A DNA stretch of 64,000 nt from Amycolatopsis sp. FDAARGOS 1241 (lineage in GTDB: Bacteria > Actinomycetota > Actinomycetes > Mycobacteriales > Pseudonocardiaceae), in assembly GCF_016889705.1 (NCBI RefSeq), contig NZ_CP069526.1, positions 4,402,001 to 4,466,000 on the forward strand. Reading direction: 5' to 3'. The position numbers were made by a program, and so were the translations under genes. Under the pieces are notes generated by a model, which saw only the letters and a program-made list of their open reading frames with translations, made no database searches and was not told where the DNA came from. Each line of letters starts with the position of its first letter. Position 1 is the stretch's first letter. Of this stretch, positions 62,194 through 64,000 are shown piece by piece.

Positions 62194-62628
62194 GTGCGGA
62201 GAATCGCCATCACCTTCGCGACCACCATTTCGGTCCTCGTGCTGTTGTTCAGCTACCGCACGAGCACGAACCAGGACCCGGTCGCGAGCCAGGTGCCGGG
62301 AGTCGTGCGGCCGCCCGCGACCACGTCGGCCCCGCCCGTCACCGGTTCGGGCGGCGGGACGTTCAGCGGTCAAGCGGCCGACACCCCCTACGGCCCGGTC
62401 CAGGTCGAGATCACCGTGTCCGGCGGGCGGATCACCGACGCCCGCGTGCTGCAGGTGCCGCGGGAGTCCGGTCGCGACGTGCGCATCAACTCCGCCGCCG
62501 TGCCCCAGCTCAACCAGGAGACGCTGCAGGCGCAGAGCGCGCAGATCGACACGGTCAGCGGCGCGACCTACACCTCGCAGGGCTACCTCCAGTCACTGCA
62601 GTCCGCGATCGACGCCGCCCACCGATGA
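62194..62628 (+). CDS. Secreted FMN-binding protein with flavinylation motif
   Basis: Intact 144-residue exported protein: N-terminal membrane anchor or signal (RRIAITFATTISVLVLLFSY), Pro/Thr/Ser linker, and an FMN_bind domain ending DTVSGATYTSQGYLQSL. The DxxSGATYT sequence (Thr125 or Thr127) is the site where ApbE-type transferases attach FMN covalently. It follows the ferric-reductase-like gene by 10 bases and is its likely electron acceptor. No apbE gene is in the window. Confidence 0.92.
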   Translation: MRRIAITFATTISVLVLLFSYRTSTNQDPVASQVPGVVRPPATTSAPPVTGSGGGTFSGQAADTPYGPVQVEITVSGGRITDARVLQVPRESGRDVRINSAAVPQLNQETLQAQSAQIDTVSGATYTSQGYLQSLQSAIDAAHR

Positions 62629-62816
62629 CCGATCCGGCTGAGCGCGTGCGTGGCGTCCCGCGGCCGGCGGGACATCCCCCGCGGGGCGGGACCGTCGAGC
62701 GCTGGGTGCGGGCGCGGGCGCCGGACCCGCTGCCATCGCCCGCTGTCCCGGACCAGTAGCCGTCGTCCGCTGCTCCCGGCCCGTTGCCCCTGAAACCCTT
62801 GTCCCCGAAGGAACCG

Positions 62817-63353
62817 ATGACCACGCTCAACGGCTTGCCCGCCCACATCCTGCTGGTGCACGCCATTGTCGTCCTGCTGCCGCTCGCCGCGCTGCTTCTC
62901 GTCCTGTCCGCCCTGTGGCCCGCGGGGCGGCGCAAGCTGGCGGGCCCGAACGCCGTGCTGTCCGTGCTGGTGCTGATCCTCGTCCCGATCACCACCGACG
63001 CCGGCGAATGGCTCGAACGCCGGGTGCCCGCCACGCCACTCGTGCGCGCCCACACCGAACTCGGCGACACGGCCGTCTACTCGGCGATCGGCGTGGCCGC
63101 GCTCGCCCTGGTGATCTGGTGGCGGCACCGCGAAACCCTCCCCGCCACCGAGGCCCCTCGCCGCATTCCCCTCCCCCGCCGGACCTTCCTCGCGCCCCGC
63201 TCGACGCCCGTCACGGCCGTCATCGCGGTCGCGGCCGTTCTCATCGCCGGCGGCGCCGCCTACGACATCTACCGCATCGGCGACTCGGGCGCCCAGGCCA
63301 GCTGGCAGGGCCAGTTCTCCGCGACCCCGGCCCCCCGCGCGCCTCGGCGGTGA
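62817..63353 (+). CDS. DUF2231-family membrane protein
   Basis: Intact 178-residue protein with four hydrophobic segments: LPAHILLVHAIVVLLPLAAL with the conserved HxxxxH-like pair of the family, LAGPNAVLSVLVLILVPITT, RAHTELGDTAVYSAIGVAAL and TPVTAVIAVAAVLIAGGAA. DUF2231 proteins often accompany heme or redox proteins. GAAGGAA precedes the ATG. Confidence 0.9.
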   Translation: MTTLNGLPAHILLVHAIVVLLPLAALLLVLSALWPAGRRKLAGPNAVLSVLVLILVPITTDAGEWLERRVPATPLVRAHTELGDTAVYSAIGVAALALVIWWRHRETLPATEAPRRIPLPRRTFLAPRSTPVTAVIAVAAVLIAGGAAYDIYRIGDSGAQASWQGQFSATPAPRAPRR

Positions 63354-63387
63354 CCCTCAGCGCCCTTCGCCTGCGGTGCGAGGCTGA

Positions 63388-63520
63388 TCAGCCGGGCTTC
63401 TCCGGGGCCACCACGATCGGCTCGAGGAGCCGGCGGGGGCTGCCGAACGCGCCCGGCACCGGGTCGAGCGGCGTGTCCGCTGAAGGCCCTCGTCCAGGAA
63501 GACCACGGGCAGCCGCTCGG
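63388..63520 (-). pseudogene. Possible C-terminal remnant of a lost gene
   Basis: In the gap 63354-63558 the minus strand carries LPVVFLDEG, an indel, and DTPLDPVPGAFGSPRRLLEP with IVVAPEKPG before a stop at 63388. It looks coding but belongs to no family I can name. Confidence 0.3.
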
Positions 63521-63558
63521 GTGTTCAGCGCCGCCGAGCTCGCTCGGCCTCGCCGAAC

Positions 63559-64000
63559 TCAGCGCCGCCGCGAAGCCGGGTCGACGACCCGGGTGCGCAG
63601 GTGCTCGTAGATCACCGACGTGCGGACGTCGGCGACCTCCGGCCGCTCGGTCAGCCGGTCGATCACGAAGGCGTACAGGCTTTCGTTGTCCGGCACGGCG
63701 ACGTGGACGAGGAAGTCCTCGGTGCCCGAGGTGACGAAGACGGCGAGGGTTTCGGGCAGGCCGGAAACCCAGCCGCGGAAGGCTTCGATGACCCGGCGCG
63801 ACGGTGGGCGGACGCGGAGCGCGATGAGGGCCTGCACCGGCCGGCCGATCGCGGTGAGGTCGACGTCGAGGGTCGCGCCCCGGATGACACCCCGCTCGTG
63901 GAGAGCGCGGGTGCGGTCGAGCGCCGTGGTGGGGGAAACGCCGACGGCGGAAGCGATGTCGCGGTTGGTGCGCCGTGCGTTGGCCTGCAGTTCCCGCAGG
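63559..64000 (-). CDS. Lrp/AsnC-family regulator, partial
   Basis: Runs off the right edge. LRELQANARRTNRDIASAVG with VSPTTALDRTRALHERGVIR is the AsnC HTH; the RAM ligand-binding domain follows (VQALIALRVRPPSRRVIEAF, VFVTSGTEDFLVHVAVPDNE, DVRTSVIYEHLRTRVVD). About 147 residues are visible; only the first few are missing. Senses amino acids or related small molecules. Confidence 0.92.
   Translation of the reverse strand, partial: LRELQANARRTNRDIASAVGVSPTTALDRTRALHERGVIRGATLDVDLTAIGRPVQALIALRVRPPSRRVIEAFRGWVSGLPETLAVFVTSGTEDFLVHVAVPDNESLYAFVIDRLTERPEVADVRTSVIYEHLRTRVVDPASRRR

Overview
The window is high-GC actinobacterial DNA. Strong G/C preference at third codon positions, frequent GTG/TTG starts, ATGA/GTGA gene overlaps, two ECF41-type sigma factors, MmyB-like XRE regulators, a PF04672-type SAM methyltransferase and two rifamycin-resistance genes each preceded by a rifamycin-associated element (RAE) together suggest a Pseudonocardiales host, plausibly Amycolatopsis. 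That genus assignment is inference. I see no rRNA, tRNA, CRISPR array, transposase or replication origin.

Layout. 1-7.7 kb: hemerythrin and MSMEG_6728-type genes, a divergent AhpD-like/ECF41 pair, an SRPBCC-ArsR operon, then the remains of a CheB/CheR-PAS signalling cluster around one intact STAS-ATPase gene, and a frameshifted alcohol dehydrogenase and LysR regulator. 7.7-12.4 kb: two intact Tat-exported metal-dependent hydrolases with beta-propeller tails (PHP and calcineurin type). 12.6-19.2 kb: nitroreductase, a broken XRE regulator, a fragment of an Fe-S/FAD oxidase, uppP, a SMI1/KNR4 protein, a GNAT remnant, a SnoaL-like protein and a methyltransferase. 19.3-31 kb: rifampin phosphotransferase (rph) with its RAE, an Fpg/Nei glycosylase, a PadR regulator, a second AhpD/ECF41 remnant, GNAT, a GT87 mannosyltransferase, a membrane-anchored PstS-like protein, and an aldo-keto reductase fused in frame to a DrrA-type ATPase beside its permease. 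31-33.1 kb: a lipoprotein and a less GC-biased islet carrying a beta-family protein. 33-41 kb: one long intact block with LysR, gamma-glutamyltransferase and a complete peptide ABC importer. 41-46 kb: gene fragments (maleylacetate reductase, ArsR, NarI, Ser/Thr kinase) around an unknown protein, a sialidase interrupted by repeats and a small protein with a HEPN-like motif. 46-53.4 kb: SDR/XRE/nitroreductase, a PP2C-regulator/MBL composite, SDR and rifampin monooxygenase (rox) with a second RAE, nadE and two small genes. 53.4-58.5 kb: the most degraded zone, with an alpha/beta hydrolase carrying an internal inversion, fossils of an acyl-CoA ligase, an AraC regulator and an ECF factor, a pair of solute-binding lipoproteins and two orphan small peptides. 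58.7-64 kb: an intact two-component system, ferric-reductase-like protein, FMN-binding protein and DUF2231 membrane protein, then an Lrp regulator.

The most notable property is that damage is clustered. Tracts such as 31.3-41.0 kb and 58.7-63.4 kb contain no frameshift, while others contain single-base shifts, in-gene deletions, gene-gene chimeras and one inversion. This is either real decay of accessory DNA or local sequence error; the chimeras and the inversion are hard to explain by base-calling alone.

The best functional modules are: rifamycin inactivation (rph and rox under a shared regulatory element); glutathione or gamma-glutamyl-peptide processing and peptide uptake (34-41 kb); and a two-component-controlled redox chain at the membrane (58.7-62.6 kb) in which a heme/FAD reductase could pass electrons to a secreted flavoprotein.
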